NCBI RefSeq assembly: GCF_000519085.1
Contig: NZ_KI912577.1
Coordinates: forward strand, 2,237,331 to 2,301,330
From: Methylobacterium sp. 10
GTDB taxonomy: Bacteria > Pseudomonadota > Alphaproteobacteria > Rhizobiales > Beijerinckiaceae
Length of the DNA: 64,000 nt
Direction: 5' to 3'
Of the stretch, positions 63,479-64,000 are shown in pieces. Both the position numbers and the translations under genes were made by a program. The notes under the pieces are model-generated. The model worked only from the letters and a program-made list of their open reading frames with translations, was not told where the DNA came from and did no database searches. The number at the start of each line of letters is the position of its first letter. The first letter of the stretch is position 1.

Positions 63479-63506
63479 AAAGGCCGCCCGAGAGGGCGGC
63501 CTTTTT
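63479..63506 (+). terminator. Rho-independent terminator of rpsD
   Basis: Perfect 11-bp stem AAAGGCCGCCC / GGGCGGCCTTT with GAGA loop, extending into a T-run. Confidence 0.9.
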
Positions 63507-63722
63507 GTTTGGCACCTGTTGGACGGCGCGGACCGCGTCATGCTCTGGAGCCGCGCTGTCTCAGCGATCCGGGGCGCAGAGAGGGGGACAAGAACAGCGA
63601 GGTAGCCTCTCTCGAAGCCACCCCGCCTTGGTCCTTTTTCAATCGAGAGACGACGAATACACTCCCTATCGCTCGTTCCCGCGAGTCGAGATGAGGCGCG
63701 GCAGGGAACACGAACCGGCGCG

Positions 63723-64000
63723 TCAGCCGCGCTGGCCGATGGGCACGTATTCGCGCTTGTCCGGGCCGATATAGAGCTGGCGCGGGCGGCCGATCTTCTG
63801 CGAGGGATCCTCGATCATCTCCGCCCACTGCGCGATCCAGCCGGTGGTGCGGGCGAGCGCGAAGAGTACCGTGAACATCGAGGTCGGGAATCCCATCGCC
63901 TTGAGGGTGATGCCGGAATAGAAATCAATGTTCGGGTAAAGTTTCTTCTCGATGAAGTACTCGTCTTTGAGAGCGATCTGCTCGAGCTGCACGGCGACTT
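63723..64000 (-). CDS. gltA: Citrate synthase, C-terminal part
   Basis: The last ~92 residues of type II citrate synthase. The frame is open to the window edge, so the 5' part lies outside. Blocks include [16 protein letters not shown], which carries the catalytic Asp region, then [17 protein letters not shown] and [12 protein letters not shown] near the end. Enzyme of the TCA cycle condensing acetyl-CoA with oxaloacetate. Confidence 0.95.
   Translation of the reverse strand, partial: VAVQLEQIALKDEYFIEKKLYPNIDFYSGITLKAMGFPTSMFTVLFALARTTGWIAQWAEMIEDPSQKIGRPRQLYIGPDKREYVPIGQRG

Noticed and set aside
63608..63650. Inverted repeat TCTCTCGA ... TCGAGAGA as gltA terminator
   Set aside because: The loop is about 27 bases long and there is no T-tract on the minus strand; too weak to call.

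Overview
The window is GC-rich, densely coded chromosomal DNA of an alphaproteobacterium. A Methylobacterium/Methylorubrum-type organism (Rhizobiales) fits best. The evidence is a three-subunit periplasmic formate dehydrogenase of the Fdh3 type, a B12-dependent methylmalonyl-CoA mutase, a phasin, ergothioneine genes, alphaproteobacterial porins, and the alphaproteobacterial gene orders dapE/truA-fmt-def-recR and ffs-dnaX-ybaB. The genus is an inference; no rRNA or species marker is present. I saw no tRNA, rRNA, CRISPR array, prophage or insertion sequence.

Layout. 1-8.7 kb: acidic amino-acid uptake and use. A symporter (cut by the window edge), an orphan binding protein, aspartate ammonia-lyase, a major porin and a complete glutamate/aspartate-type ABC importer. 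8.8-12.8 kb: a LysR/ModE-like regulator divergent from a tungstate-type ABC importer (tupBCA), then a small exported protein. 12.8-18.8 kb (minus strand): a TerC-family membrane protein and a tightly overlapping molybdenum/tungsten cofactor operon with three MoeA-like proteins and MobB. 18.9-33.3 kb: the formate dehydrogenase region. It holds a WD40-cytochrome c fusion, a polyferredoxin-like protein, a degenerate biotin/lipoate-ligase-like protein coupled to an OprP-type porin, four coupled genes of uncharacterised families (DUF6505, DUF6352, DUF3305, DUF3306), a TorD-type chaperone, a Tat-targeted small protein, and the three subunits plus a tiny membrane protein. moeB follows on the other strand.

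34-64 kb is mostly core metabolism: dapE, truA, fmt, def, recR, pckA, ybaB, dnaX, the SRP RNA gene ffs, a PepSY-like protein, comM, manC, mcmA, a DUF817 membrane protein, a DegP-like protease, a J-domain protein, a SPOR-domain D,D-carboxypeptidase, a phasin with two PhaR-like operators, clpS-clpA, egtD-egtB, murI, rpsD and the end of gltA.

The genes from about 8.8 to 34.2 kb read as one functional island: tungstate/molybdate uptake and sensing, metal insertion into molybdopterin, cofactor maturation, and assembly of a periplasmic formate dehydrogenase feeding electrons to a cytochrome b and perhaps a cytochrome c. The least understood part, and the best candidate for an undescribed system, is the set of accessory genes at 18.9-27.4 kb. 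The clearest sequence-level oddity is a 210-bp palindromic element inserted in frame in one moeA gene (15888-16097), flanked by 8-bp direct repeats.
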